A stretch of 64,000 bases of DNA from Lachnospiraceae bacterium AC2029. GTDB taxonomy: Bacteria; Bacillota; Clostridia; Lachnospirales; Lachnospiraceae. The translations under genes were made by a program, and so were the position numbers. The DNA lies in the NCBI GenBank assembly GCA_000703065.1, contig JNLK01000001.1, positions 806,001 to 870,000 on the forward strand, given 5' to 3'. Under the pieces are notes generated by a model. That model did not search any database and had not been told where the DNA came from. It was given only the letters and a program-made list of their open reading frames with translations. Of this stretch, positions 15,798-24,089 are shown piece by piece (within the stretch, counting starts at the first letter, position 1; every line of letters starts with the position of its first letter).

Positions 15798-17642
15798 TTA
15801 TCTAATGATATATCCATTTGGAGAATACATTGTACCATCAATATCATAACTATATGCAGGTGTTAACTCTGTTTCTTCTTTTACAGTATATGTTTCTCCA
15901 CATACTTGACATACATAAGTTACATTACTATATTCAATATATGGCTTTGTATATTGATATACCCATGTAGTTTGATAAGTGCCAATATCAATAATATCAT
16001 AATCATTTATAAATTGTTGCATTTGATCAACAGTATAATATTTATGATCAATCATCCAAATTGGTAAATAATCATTATAATCTGATATAAATTCTTCCCA
16101 AGTTTTATCAGAACCAACTGAATAAGGTCTTACTGTACCACAATCAAAATCATAATTACCATATTCATCTTTACCATAATAATATCTTTCAAGTGCTGCA
16201 AGTCCTTTTTCACTACTAGCAAGTTCTTTTGGCGCAATTAATATAGTTTCATATTTATTCATGGAAGGGTCATGTTCTTTCCAATTACTACCATTTCTAG
16301 TAATTTCTATAGGTTCTGAATTACCATGATAATGTTCCTGTGGTAAAGATGTTGAATCAATTACAATCTTATGTGCCTTACAAATTGAACATTCATATTC
16401 AGAATAACCATATCCTGCAATATACTTATCTTTAATCTCATCATAGTTGATCGGCTTATCTGTAGTCATTTCTTTTCTATGACAAGTAGAAGGTTCCCAT
16501 TTAACAGTCTGCCAAGCACTTGCAGTTCCATTCTTATGATCAAACTTTGCAATCTTAACATCATTTTCTGATACATAATTTGTACTGAACTTATCATTTG
16601 TAGTAAGAATCTTACCACATGTACTACATGTCCAATATTCTATATTACCATCTTCTGTACATGTAGCTGCCTTAGCTGCATGATGTACAAGTGTATGTCC
16701 AATTGCAGGAATTTCTGTAGAGTCTGTAATAGTTGTATGACAATCATTACAATATACCTCTGCTGTATGTCCAGGTTCTGTACAAGTAGCTGATTTTGCT
16801 GCAATTGTTATAGTAGTGTTCTTATGATTAGTAGGATCTTCTTCAATTTCATATTCTTCAGCTACTTTACCACAACTTGTGCAGTATACTTTATGATTAC
16901 CCTTTGTACTACATGTTGCATCGTTATGTATTGTAGCCCATGTATGCTTGTTAGAATCCTTCTTAATAATTTCTTTAATTGTATCACCACAAGCACATTT
17001 TTTAATAATATAGCCATCTGTACTACATGTAGCTTCTCTTGAATCTACTACAGTATATTTGTGATTATGAATAGTTGCTACGCCGCTTTTATTAATATAA
17101 TAGGTATTTGTCTTATCAGAAACATACTGATTTGTTAGCATTGCGCCATTTTTATCAAAGTAATACATCTTAGAGTTGATCGTATTAAGACCGGTAAGCA
17201 TTTTACCGGAAGTATTAAAATAGTACCATTTACCGGAAATCTTTTTCCATCCGGTTGTCATTATACCATTATCAAAATAATACCAAATAGAATTGATTTT
17301 CTTCCAGCCTGTTACGATATATCCGGCATTAGTAAAATAGTACCATTTGCAATCTATTCTGAGCCATTTGTTTTTTGCATACCAGCCATTTGAGTCACTG
17401 TACCACCAGCCCTTAGAGTTATGCTTCCATGTAGCTTTGTACTTATAGGTCCAATAGCCTTTTGCATCAAGCCAGTAACCGTCAATGTATTCATTTTTAG
17501 CATAGGTACCATTATTAAATTGATAATAGTAGCCTTTTGAATCTTTTTTCCAGCCTCCTGTGGCAGCATCTATATTTGCAGACGGAATTGAAATTGTCAG
17601 AACAAGCATAAGAATTAGTAGGATTTTGAGGCTTTTTTTCAT
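15798..17642 (-). CDS. Secreted protein: choline-binding-like repeats plus Cys-rich repeats (paralogue)
   Basis: The 614-aa product has a signal peptide (MKKSLKILLILMLVLTISIP...NIDAA), then about six GW repeats (GWKKISGKWYYFNTSGKMLT and relatives) up to residue ~185. Cys-rich modules follow (ATCSTKGNHKVYCTSCGK, ATCTEPGHTAEVYCNDC), then a unique C-terminal region with a final CQVCGETY unit. It shares the N-terminal block YWTYKYKA(S/T)W with the 919-aa neighbour, so one is a duplicate of the other. AAAGGAG precedes ATG 17642. The iteron array lies 67 bp upstream. The GW repeats could bind cell-wall choline, and a lic operon is present at 22.4-26.6 kb. Confidence 0.85.
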   Translation of the reverse strand: MKKSLKILLILMLVLTISIPSANIDAATGGWKKDSKGYYYQFNNGTYAKNEYIDGYWLDAKGYWTYKYKATWKHNSKGWWYSDSNGWYAKNKWLRIDCKWYYFTNAGYIVTGWKKINSIWYYFDNGIMTTGWKKISGKWYYFNTSGKMLTGLNTINSKMYYFDKNGAMLTNQYVSDKTNTYYINKSGVATIHNHKYTVVDSREATCSTDGYIIKKCACGDTIKEIIKKDSNKHTWATIHNDATCSTKGNHKVYCTSCGKVAEEYEIEEDPTNHKNTTITIAAKSATCTEPGHTAEVYCNDCHTTITDSTEIPAIGHTLVHHAAKAATCTEDGNIEYWTCSTCGKILTTNDKFSTNYVSENDVKIAKFDHKNGTASAWQTVKWEPSTCHRKEMTTDKPINYDEIKDKYIAGYGYSEYECSICKAHKIVIDSTSLPQEHYHGNSEPIEITRNGSNWKEHDPSMNKYETILIAPKELASSEKGLAALERYYYGKDEYGNYDFDCGTVRPYSVGSDKTWEEFISDYNDYLPIWMIDHKYYTVDQMQQFINDYDIIDIGTYQTTWVYQYTKPYIEYSNVTYVCQVCGETYTVKEETELTPAYSYDIDGTMYSPNGYIIR

Positions 17643-17708
17643 GGCATTTTTCTCCTTTACATATCAGTTTCCAATATCATCTGGTCACATTTTGATATAC
17701 AATATACA

Positions 17709-17794
17709 GTTTGTCTCAATGATAAGGAATGATAAGGAATGATAAGGAATGATAAGGAATGATAAGGAATGATAAGGAATGATATGAGACAAAC
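17709..17794. repeat. Iteron array flanked by inverted repeat; candidate origin
   Basis: GTTTGTCTCA (17709-17718) and TGAGACAAAC (17785-17794) are perfect 10-bp inverted repeats. Between them are six exact tandem copies of GATAAGGAAT (17721-17780). Such arrays are typical Rep- or relaxase-binding sites. It lies between the coupling-ATPase gene and the cargo genes, so oriT or double-strand origin are the leading readings. Confidence 0.85.
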
Positions 17795-17860
17795 CTATCC
17801 GTATTATAAATATACTCTTTCCAATATGTACTGTCAACGATATACAAATATACATATTTT

Positions 17861-17900
17861 TATAGAATTGTCCGCGCTTTGCCTGCGGCAGCGCGGACAA
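17861..17900 (-). terminator. Terminator of coupling-ATPase gene
   Basis: TTGTCCGCGCT and AGCGCGGACAA are perfect 11-bp arms starting three bases after the stop. An AT-rich run follows on the minus strand. It is the most GC-rich hairpin of the island. Confidence 0.8.
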
Positions 17901-17902
17901 TC

Positions 17903-19144
17903 TTAACCATGAAAATCTTCAATCCCATCAACTATCGGTACTCTTAACGTTGTTATTCGATCTAACTGTATCAGGCCTTCACCTTTCTTCATTTCACTGC
18001 TTACTCGTGGTAAATCTACACCATTACCAAATGTTGCCGTCAATATATTTGACTGCGCTTTTCCCAACAGAACTTTCGTCAAATTACTTCTTGTTGTAGC
18101 CTGAATATTCTCTGTACCCGCAGATTGAAGAACGATCATTAAATGGATACTGCTCTGTCTTGCAAGAACAGACAGATTTTTGACAATTCGTTCAAGCTCT
18201 TCTTTACCCTTTTTATCAAGAGTTGCCTGCAAAGATATATATTCTTCGAGGATCACCAATATAGGCTGATATCCAATATCTGCCGCAAGAGTTCTGGGAT
18301 TCTTATCTAACTCGACTTCCAATTTTGACATTCTCTGAGCCATCTCAGCCTCCACAGAATGCATTTTATCCAGAATATCATCCGGTTCATAAGCATAATC
18401 AATAAATGCCTTAAAAAGGCCATACGAGCGTTTCAAATCAAGTACTACCACCTTCCAGTTCTTCCAGACAGCCTGCAATAATAATTGCTGTGTTAGATAT
18501 GACTTACCTGAACCGCTGGAACCACTTATCAGAAAATGTGGATAATCACATATATTCACAATATGTTTTCTATCAAAATACAGGTTCATCCGATCCTGCT
18601 TGTTTATGATCTTCTTATACTCATCCAATGAATAATGTTCCGGTCTATATGATTGTATGTCCTCATATCGGATCACAAGCTTCATCTGATCCTTTGTGAT
18701 AAAGTAGTCTTCCACGATATATTTTGAAGGAAGTGCCGTACTAAACGAATCCAGATATCTTTCAATGATTGCTCTGATTCGTACATTTCTCAGATCCACT
18801 TGAACTTCTGTATCAGAAACCTTAATTTTCGGCACATTGTAATATGCCTTATCTTTACGTTTCTCATATGCCCCGATCGACAATAGATTTTGCTCAACCC
18901 GATCTGTGATAGATCTTCTCCTGATCAATCTTCGAAGCCCTTTGTTTTTCACAATCGGTACGATTATAAACAATCCCGCAATAATCGATTCTATAATAAG
19001 CGCATATATGCTGATCACATCCACAAGATCAATATGATAAAACATATGGTTTATAACAGGCGCACCTACCGTAATAAGCACGCCCGTTATATATAATGCG
19101 ACCAGAACATTTCTATAATACTGTCTTCTGGTCAATCTTTTCAC
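17903..19144 (-). CDS. TcpA/FtsK-like coupling ATPase
   Basis: The 413-aa product has two N-terminal membrane segments (residues ~12-36 and ~42-65). An FtsK/SpoIIIE-type P-loop ATPase follows, with Walker A SGSSGSGKSYL (207-217), Walker B PILVILEEY and the sensor-like LMIVLQSAG. Size and layout match the TcpA/ConQ coupling proteins of Gram-positive mobile elements, which bring the nicked DNA to a conjugation pore. Its GTG start overlaps the upstream stop (GTGA), with GAGGT before it. No other conjugation gene is present, so the element is at best mobilisable by a helper. Confidence 0.85.
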   Translation of the reverse strand: MKRLTRRQYYRNVLVALYITGVLITVGAPVINHMFYHIDLVDVISIYALIIESIIAGLFIIVPIVKNKGLRRLIRRRSITDRVEQNLLSIGAYEKRKDKAYYNVPKIKVSDTEVQVDLRNVRIRAIIERYLDSFSTALPSKYIVEDYFITKDQMKLVIRYEDIQSYRPEHYSLDEYKKIINKQDRMNLYFDRKHIVNICDYPHFLISGSSGSGKSYLTQQLLLQAVWKNWKVVVLDLKRSYGLFKAFIDYAYEPDDILDKMHSVEAEMAQRMSKLEVELDKNPRTLAADIGYQPILVILEEYISLQATLDKKGKEELERIVKNLSVLARQSSIHLMIVLQSAGTENIQATTRSNLTKVLLGKAQSNILTATFGNGVDLPRVSSEMKKGEGLIQLDRITTLRVPIVDGIEDFHG

Positions 19145-19473
19145 TTTACTACCTCTACTTCCGCTTCGACACTAAGATTCGAATTATAATCGCCCCATAC
19201 AGAACACTTACCAACGCCTTTAAAGATGATCTCATCCTGCACTCTATAATTCTCAACGTCATCTTCATCCGTTTCATTTACCAGATGCACCTTAAACTTC
19301 TCATAGACATTACTTATGGACGGATCTCCATAATCTGTGTTGTCTTCCACAATAATGACATCTAAGGATATATAGCCCTTCTTGTCATTATACTTAACAC
19401 CTTGAATGATAAACCTCTTACCATCCTGCCACTTTGCAAAATCAAACTTCTGGAACATTGTTAACTTCTTCAT
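19141..19473 (-). CDS. Small DUF961/HelP-like element protein
   Basis: The 110-aa soluble product starts MKKLTMFQKFDFAKWQDGKR, with a beta-rich middle (KFKVHLVNETDEDD) and an acidic C-terminus. ATG 19473 follows AAGGAG. It sits directly before the coupling ATPase, the same order as helP-conQ in ICEBs1, where HelP (DUF961) aids helicase processivity. The family call is an inference from gene order and loose pattern similarity; a plain hypothetical is possible. Confidence 0.5.
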   Translation of the reverse strand: MKKLTMFQKFDFAKWQDGKRFIIQGVKYNDKKGYISLDVIIVEDNTDYGDPSISNVYEKFKVHLVNETDEDDVENYRVQDEIIFKGVGKCSVWGDYNSNLSVEAEVEVVK

Positions 19474-19490
19474 AGTTTTTCTCCTTTTTT

Positions 19491-19521
19491 TGTATAATAA
19501 AAGAGACCGCATAAACGGTCT
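19491..19521 (-). terminator. Hairpin terminator/attenuator between first two element genes
   Basis: GAGACCG and CGGTCTC form a perfect 7-bp stem with a 6-base loop, followed by TTTTATTA on the minus strand. It could limit read-through from rlmD into the rest of the element. Confidence 0.75.
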
Positions 19522-19541
19522 CAGTCAAAAAGTTACCCAAT

Positions 19542-19703
19542 TTACATATCAGCAAATAAAACACTGACTTTTCTTAAATCAATATATGCCTCAGAATAAC
19601 CATCAATAGGCTCATTATCATAATAAGATTTCCTTCCACAAGGCCTATATACTTCACTCTCATAAGGCACATTAAAACTAAACAGCTTCAGTTTGTTTTT
19701 CAT
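19542..19703 (-). CDS. Small element protein (53 aa) coupled to rlmD
   Basis: The product starts MKNKLKLFSFNVPYESEVYR and ends SVLFADM; no family is recognised. ATG 19703 overlaps the rlmD stop as ATGA, and its ribosome site AGAGGAAATC is the rlmD 3' end itself. The gene therefore should be read from the host rlmD transcript by translational coupling. An ATG at 19730 lies within rlmD and lacks a ribosome site. Confidence 0.6.
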   Translation of the reverse strand: MKNKLKLFSFNVPYESEVYRPCGRKSYYDNEPIDGYSEAYIDLRKVSVLFADM

Positions 19704-21130
19704 GATTTCCTCTGTATACACGCTATACACTCTACATGCATACTTTGGGGGAACATATCAACCGTGGCCACCCGCTTCAGGGTGAAGCCCTCCTTCGTCA
19801 GGATGGCGATGTCCCGGGCCAGTGTTGCGGGGTCGCAGGAGACATAGACCAGGCGCTTCGGCGCCATTGCAGCAATGGTGGAAAGAAGTGCCGCATCACA
19901 GCCCTTCCGGGGCGGATCCACGACCACCACATCCGCGCGGTACCGGTCCGGATCCTCTGAATAGAGCTTCGGAACCACCTCCTCCGCTTTCCCAACGAAG
20001 AACTCCGCGTTGGAAATGCGGTTCAGCTCTGCGTTCTCCTTCGCATTATCGATGGCCTGCGGAACGATCTCCACACCGTAGACCTTTCGGGCCTTCCTCG
20101 CCAGAAACAGGGAAATGGTCCCGATGCCGCAGTACATGTCCCATACGGTTTCTTCCCCTGTCAGGCCGGCGTAATCCAGAGCTTTGCCGTACAGCTTCCG
20201 AGTCTGTTCCGGATTCACCTGAAAGAAGGCTTCCGGAGCGATACGGAAGGCGATGTCTTCGATCCGATCCTCGATATAGCCCTTCCCGAAGATCACCTTG
20301 CTGCGCTCTCCCAGGATCCGGTTGGTCTTCTCCCGATTGATGCTGAGTGCCACAGAGACCAGTTCAAGCTCCTTCGCACGACCTGTGGTTGCGGTCGTAT
20401 CAGCAGCATGTGTATTCCATGCCTCCACTGCCTCCTGCAGCTTCCGGATCAGCAATTCCTGCTCCGGTATTTTACCTCCGTTGATCACGATACAGACCAT
20501 GACCTGCCCGGTGTAGAAGCCCACCCGGGTCAGCACATGGCGTACCAGGCCGGTGTGCTGCTCCTCGTTGTATACAGCAACCTCCGCTTCCTCCAGATAC
20601 TCCCGAACCGCCTTCATGATCTCCCGGTTCACCGGATGCCCGGCGGGACAGTCCGTAAGCGGGATCAGTGCATGGGTATGACCGGCATAGAAGCCCAGGA
20701 CCGGATGCCCGTCCCGGTCCAATCCCACCGGAAACTGCATCTTATTCCGAAAATGATATGGCTCCTCCATTCCCAGGATCGGTTCCATCAGGGACTCTGC
20801 ATCCGCAATCCCGCCGATCCTTGTGAGACAGTTCTTCACATGATTCTGCAGCAGCTCCAGCTGCTTCTCATAGGAAATGTGCTGCAGCGTACAGCCACCG
20901 CACTGCACTGCCTTCTCACAGACCGGTGTCACACGGAATGGAGATGGTTCCAGGATATCCGTCAGACGTGCATAGGCCAGGTTCTTCTTCACCTTCATCA
21001 GCTTCACCATGGCCCGGTCTCCCACCACAGTATTCTTCACGAATACGGTGAGTCCGTCCACATGGCCGATGCCTTCGCCGTCCTTCCCCATATCTTCAAT
21101 TTTGATCTCACAAAGATCATTCTTCTGCAT
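19700..21130 (-). CDS. rlmD: 23S rRNA (uracil-5-)-methyltransferase, RlmD/RumA family
   Basis: The 476-aa enzyme transfers a methyl group from S-adenosylmethionine to a uracil of 23S rRNA. It has an N-terminal TRAM domain, a four-cysteine Fe-S site (CEKAVQCGGCTLQH), the SAM motif WDMYCGIGTISLF, VVDPPRKGCD, and the catalytic Cys in VYVSCDPATLARD. ATG 21130 follows AGAGGT; the longer frame to 21187 lacks a ribosome site. The final codons (CIACIQRKS) contain the candidate att site, and the TGA overlaps the first element gene. Whether the last residues are host- or element-derived cannot be told here. Confidence 0.92.
   Translation of the reverse strand: MQKNDLCEIKIEDMGKDGEGIGHVDGLTVFVKNTVVGDRAMVKLMKVKKNLAYARLTDILEPSPFRVTPVCEKAVQCGGCTLQHISYEKQLELLQNHVKNCLTRIGGIADAESLMEPILGMEEPYHFRNKMQFPVGLDRDGHPVLGFYAGHTHALIPLTDCPAGHPVNREIMKAVREYLEEAEVAVYNEEQHTGLVRHVLTRVGFYTGQVMVCIVINGGKIPEQELLIRKLQEAVEAWNTHAADTTATTGRAKELELVSVALSINREKTNRILGERSKVIFGKGYIEDRIEDIAFRIAPEAFFQVNPEQTRKLYGKALDYAGLTGEETVWDMYCGIGTISLFLARKARKVYGVEIVPQAIDNAKENAELNRISNAEFFVGKAEEVVPKLYSEDPDRYRADVVVVDPPRKGCDAALLSTIAAMAPKRLVYVSCDPATLARDIAILTKEGFTLKRVATVDMFPQSMHVECIACIQRKS
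19713..19729. other. Candidate attachment site in the 3' end of rlmD
   Basis: TGTATACACGCTATACA (plus strand) is 16/17 identical to 10167-10183, in the same orientation. It is itself an interrupted palindrome (TGTATA, five bases, TATACA). It sits at the exact switch from GC-rich host to AT-rich element DNA. rumA/rlmD 3' ends are, from memory, known insertion sites for integrative elements in streptococci. Confidence 0.6.
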
Positions 21131-21206
21131 TATGTCAACCTCTATCTTGTGAACCGCTGATTTTATCAACCTTTTTATTTTTTGCAAACAATTTATGTAA
21201 ACAGCT

Positions 21207-22349
21207 CTATCTTCCGAACAGTTCCGCGGTCTTCTTCATACGCTCTGCAATCCCCACGCCGAAGGGACATCGGGTCTCGCAACCCTTACAGCCCACGCAG
21301 GCAGAAGCCGTGATCCCCAGCGCCTCATAATGCGCCTTCACGCTCTCCGGCACCTCCGGCTGCTGCACCGCCAGATCGTAGAACTTATTTACCATGGCGA
21401 TATCGATATTCACCGGACAGGGCTTGCAGTGTCCGCAGTAGACGCATGCACCGGAGTAGGCATGAAGCGGTGCATTTGCCAGAATGGAAGCATAGTCCTT
21501 CTCCGCATCCGTGGCCGTCTCGTAGGCCACAGCCGCGTCGATCTGCTTCTTTGTATCATATCCGCAGAGTACCGTGGCAACTCCCGGTCGGGTCAGGGCA
21601 TAGTGCAGACACTGCACCGGCGAAAATGCCACACCGAAGGGTGAGGTCTTCGCATCGAAGAGCCTTCCTCCGAAGTAACCCTTCATCACCGTGATGCCTA
21701 CGCCCCGTTCCTCGCACATCCGGTACAGTTCCTCTCGCTCCGGATCGATACCGGCCATCTCCGGCGTAAAGTTCTTATACATGGCATGGATATCCTCGGT
21801 GGCCGGCCGCATATCAAAAGCCGGATTGATGGAGAACATGATCATCTCCACAACTCCGGATTCGATGGCAACCTTTGCGATCCTGGGATTGTGAGTGGAG
21901 AGCCCCACGTGGCGGATGGTGCCGTTTCTATGCAGTTCCTCCACATATCGGATATAATCGCTGTTCATGCAGCGGTCCCAGTCCTCCATGGCATCCACAT
22001 AGTGAATCATGCCAAGATCGATATAGTCCGTATCCAGACGCTGCAGCAGGTCCTCAAAAGCAGTCCTGCACCACTGCACATCCCTGGTGCGGACATACTG
22101 CTTCTTCTGCCAGGTGGCACCTACGTGGCCCTGGATGATCCATTTCTCCCGATGGCCCCGGATGGCGGTACCGATCACGTCCCGGGACTTTGGATGGGGC
22201 ATCCAGCAGTCGATGACATTGATCCCCTGCTCCTCCGCATACTGCATCAGCTTCACGGATCTGTGGAAGGGATGGCGTTCCAGCCATTCTCCTCCGAAGC
22301 CGATCTCGCTGACCTGCAGGCCTGTAGTTCCAAGCGTTCTGTATTGCAT
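21207..22349 (-). CDS. Aldo/keto reductase with C-terminal ferredoxin domain
   Basis: The 380-aa product starts MQYRTLGTTGLQVSEIGFGG, a typical AKR barrel start, and continues with the catalytic-region Asp/Tyr/Lys segments of the family. It ends in a two-cluster 4Fe-4S module (CVYCGHCKPCPVNI and CVGCKGCETRCPFGVG). This AKR-ferredoxin class is common in anaerobes and presumably couples carbonyl reduction to low-potential electrons. ATG 22349 follows AGGAG. It sits alone between rlmD and the lic operon. A second member lies at 44800-45906. Substrate unknown. Confidence 0.9.
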   Translation of the reverse strand: MQYRTLGTTGLQVSEIGFGGEWLERHPFHRSVKLMQYAEEQGINVIDCWMPHPKSRDVIGTAIRGHREKWIIQGHVGATWQKKQYVRTRDVQWCRTAFEDLLQRLDTDYIDLGMIHYVDAMEDWDRCMNSDYIRYVEELHRNGTIRHVGLSTHNPRIAKVAIESGVVEMIMFSINPAFDMRPATEDIHAMYKNFTPEMAGIDPEREELYRMCEERGVGITVMKGYFGGRLFDAKTSPFGVAFSPVQCLHYALTRPGVATVLCGYDTKKQIDAAVAYETATDAEKDYASILANAPLHAYSGACVYCGHCKPCPVNIDIAMVNKFYDLAVQQPEVPESVKAHYEALGITASACVGCKGCETRCPFGVGIAERMKKTAELFGR

Positions 22350-22385
22350 AATCTGCTCCTCTCCTACATGTTCCATTCTATCAAA

Positions 22386-22421
22386 AAGACTCTCTCCGGG
22401 CAATGCCCCGGGGAGAGTCTT
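22386..22421 (-). terminator. Terminator of the lic/NCS1 operon
   Basis: AAGACTCTCC and GGAGAGAGTCTT form a long GC-rich stem just past the NCS1 permease stop, followed by TTTTTGATAG on the minus strand. Confidence 0.85.
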
Positions 22422-22434
22422 GCAGATTCTGAGC

Positions 22435-23880
22435 CTAAACAGTAATCTCTGACCGATCCTTCATAGTGTACTTCCGGACAGCAGGAATGGAGTTCAGTAT
22501 CAGATACAGAGCACCGGTTCCCACAAAGGAGCACATGGTCGGTGTAAAGTTGTACAGGAACGGAATATTGACCTCACCCGTGAAGGGATTGTAGATCAGC
22601 AGGTTGATTCCGATACCGATAAAGAAGCAGATGAAACCGACGATATTAAATCCAAGGGTGTATCTGTAAGTCTTGTTTCCATTGATCTCAAAGCCTGCCC
22701 TAAGAGACATCTTCTGCTTTCGTACGATGAAAAAGTCCGTAATGAACATTGCCGCCAGAGGCGCCTGCATGCAGGATCCCAGCGTAAGCAGGGTTCCCAG
22801 ATAATCCATGATCTGGCCCCAGATACACAGAATTGCTATATAAAGGTTCAATATGATGACCATGGTCCGGTAACCGACTCGATGGAAGGACGTCTTGACC
22901 ATGACGGCGTAGACGTAGGACACGGAAGCATTTGTTCCGACATTTGCAAAGCCTACCAGCAGCAGGGAGCAAAGACCCATAGCCGGGAAAGCCAGCTTGG
23001 AAAGCATCAGTGTGGGGTCGGTAACCATTTCACCGGTTACATAGTTCATGGAGATAGCCATAACCGCACCGACGATTACGAAGAACGGTCCTACAAGACC
23101 CTGTCCGACTACAGCTCCCCAGTATCCGCTCTTCTCCGTCTTTGTAAGACGCGGGATACCGCCCATACCTGCAAACCAGGTAAAGGTAAATGCCATCATG
23201 GCGTCAACTGCCAGCACATAGAAGGTATGCGCATCTGCCTCTCCGGATTTTACCGTATCCGGAACATAGTTGACGATCTCTGTGATAGGTGCGGAAGTAA
23301 ATCCGACGATGATAACGATCACGCCGACTGCCAGAAGTACAGGAGTCAGGATCTTGGTTACCAGACTGATGGATTTGATTCCGCGGTAAGCGATCCACAC
23401 ACCGAGAGCTACACAGAGAAGTGCAAGAAGCACATGGATCACATGTGAATTCTGTTCGATTCCCGCAAGCCCCATCAGGTTCTCCATCGATGACGCGAAC
23501 AGTTCACAGCATATCGCGTGCCATGGGAGATTGACCAATACAACGATGATCGTAACAACCTTAACTCCGTTGTGGCCGAGGACTGCCTTCAGCCATACCC
23601 AGATATCGATTCCGTACCGGGTGGACAGGATCGTAGGAAGCTGGAAGATCAGCATGACCAGAAGGGATCCGAAGATCGTTGTGATCAGAACCTGCTTGAA
23701 TCCTACAAGGGATGCGATGTAAGCACCCTGCGTATAGTTCCAGGTTGCGATACCATAGCTTGCCAGAAAGAAAAATGCATCAGAAAACTTATATGTCTTC
23801 TCCCTTGTAAGGACGGGGACACAGCCCTGAAGAGCCTCGTCTTCGATTGCTGCTATATCTGCATTTGCTGCTTTACTCAT
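22435..23880 (-). CDS. NCS1-family permease (cytosine/purine type) in lic operon
   Basis: The 481-aa protein has about 12 hydrophobic segments. The region around GIATWNYTQGAYIASLVG and the central FTFTWFAGMGGIPRLTKTEK fit the nucleobase:cation symporter-1 family (CodB-like). TAAGGAGG precedes ATG 23880. It is the last gene of the operon after a 54-aa membrane protein and the two Lic enzymes. Where other bacteria have the LicB choline permease, this operon has an NCS1 carrier. It may therefore import choline or a related amine rather than cytosine; that is inference from context. Confidence 0.82.
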   Translation of the reverse strand: MSKAANADIAAIEDEALQGCVPVLTREKTYKFSDAFFFLASYGIATWNYTQGAYIASLVGFKQVLITTIFGSLLVMLIFQLPTILSTRYGIDIWVWLKAVLGHNGVKVVTIIVVLVNLPWHAICCELFASSMENLMGLAGIEQNSHVIHVLLALLCVALGVWIAYRGIKSISLVTKILTPVLLAVGVIVIIVGFTSAPITEIVNYVPDTVKSGEADAHTFYVLAVDAMMAFTFTWFAGMGGIPRLTKTEKSGYWGAVVGQGLVGPFFVIVGAVMAISMNYVTGEMVTDPTLMLSKLAFPAMGLCSLLLVGFANVGTNASVSYVYAVMVKTSFHRVGYRTMVIILNLYIAILCIWGQIMDYLGTLLTLGSCMQAPLAAMFITDFFIVRKQKMSLRAGFEINGNKTYRYTLGFNIVGFICFFIGIGINLLIYNPFTGEVNIPFLYNFTPTMCSFVGTGALYLILNSIPAVRKYTMKDRSEITV

Positions 23881-23895
23881 CTTGACAAAACCTCC

Positions 23896-24060
23896 TTACA
23901 GAAATGCACCGATCACCAGTATGCCCAGACTTACAAGGACACATACCAGAACGGCGATAAAATGCTTCTTCGGAAATCTCTCGGGCCATTCATAGTCCGG
24001 TTTTTCCATTTCCTCGATCTTGCTGAGAATTTCATTCTCCAGCGCCTGTTTGTCAACCAT
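23896..24060 (-). CDS. Small single-pass membrane protein (54 aa)
   Basis: The frame from ATG 24060 to TAA 23896 encodes a charged N-terminal half (MVDKQALENEILSKIEEMEK, then PDYEWPERFPKKH) followed by one membrane helix (FIAVLVCVLVSLGILVIGAF). AGAGGTAAGGAAG precedes the start, and its stop region provides the ribosome site of the permease 16 bp on. It is probably a small accessory subunit of the NCS1 permease, as many carriers have; function untested. Confidence 0.75.
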   Translation of the reverse strand: MVDKQALENEILSKIEEMEKPDYEWPERFPKKHFIAVLVCVLVSLGILVIGAFL

Positions 24061-24089
24061 CTTCCTTACCTCTCTTTTACCTCTATTTG

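Noticed and set aside
17709-17794. CRISPR-like repeated array
   Set aside because: The repeats are direct neighbours without spacers and only 10 bp long; no cas genes are near.
17685-17900. 71-aa minus-strand ORF across the iterons
   Set aside because: Its repetitive protein (HSLSFLIIPY pattern) is only a translation of the DNA iterons; no ribosome site.
19700-19730. Tyrosine-integrase type att duplication of the rlmD end
   Set aside because: Only a 17-bp shared word is seen, the recombinase is a serine type, and no longer duplicated rlmD tail was found.
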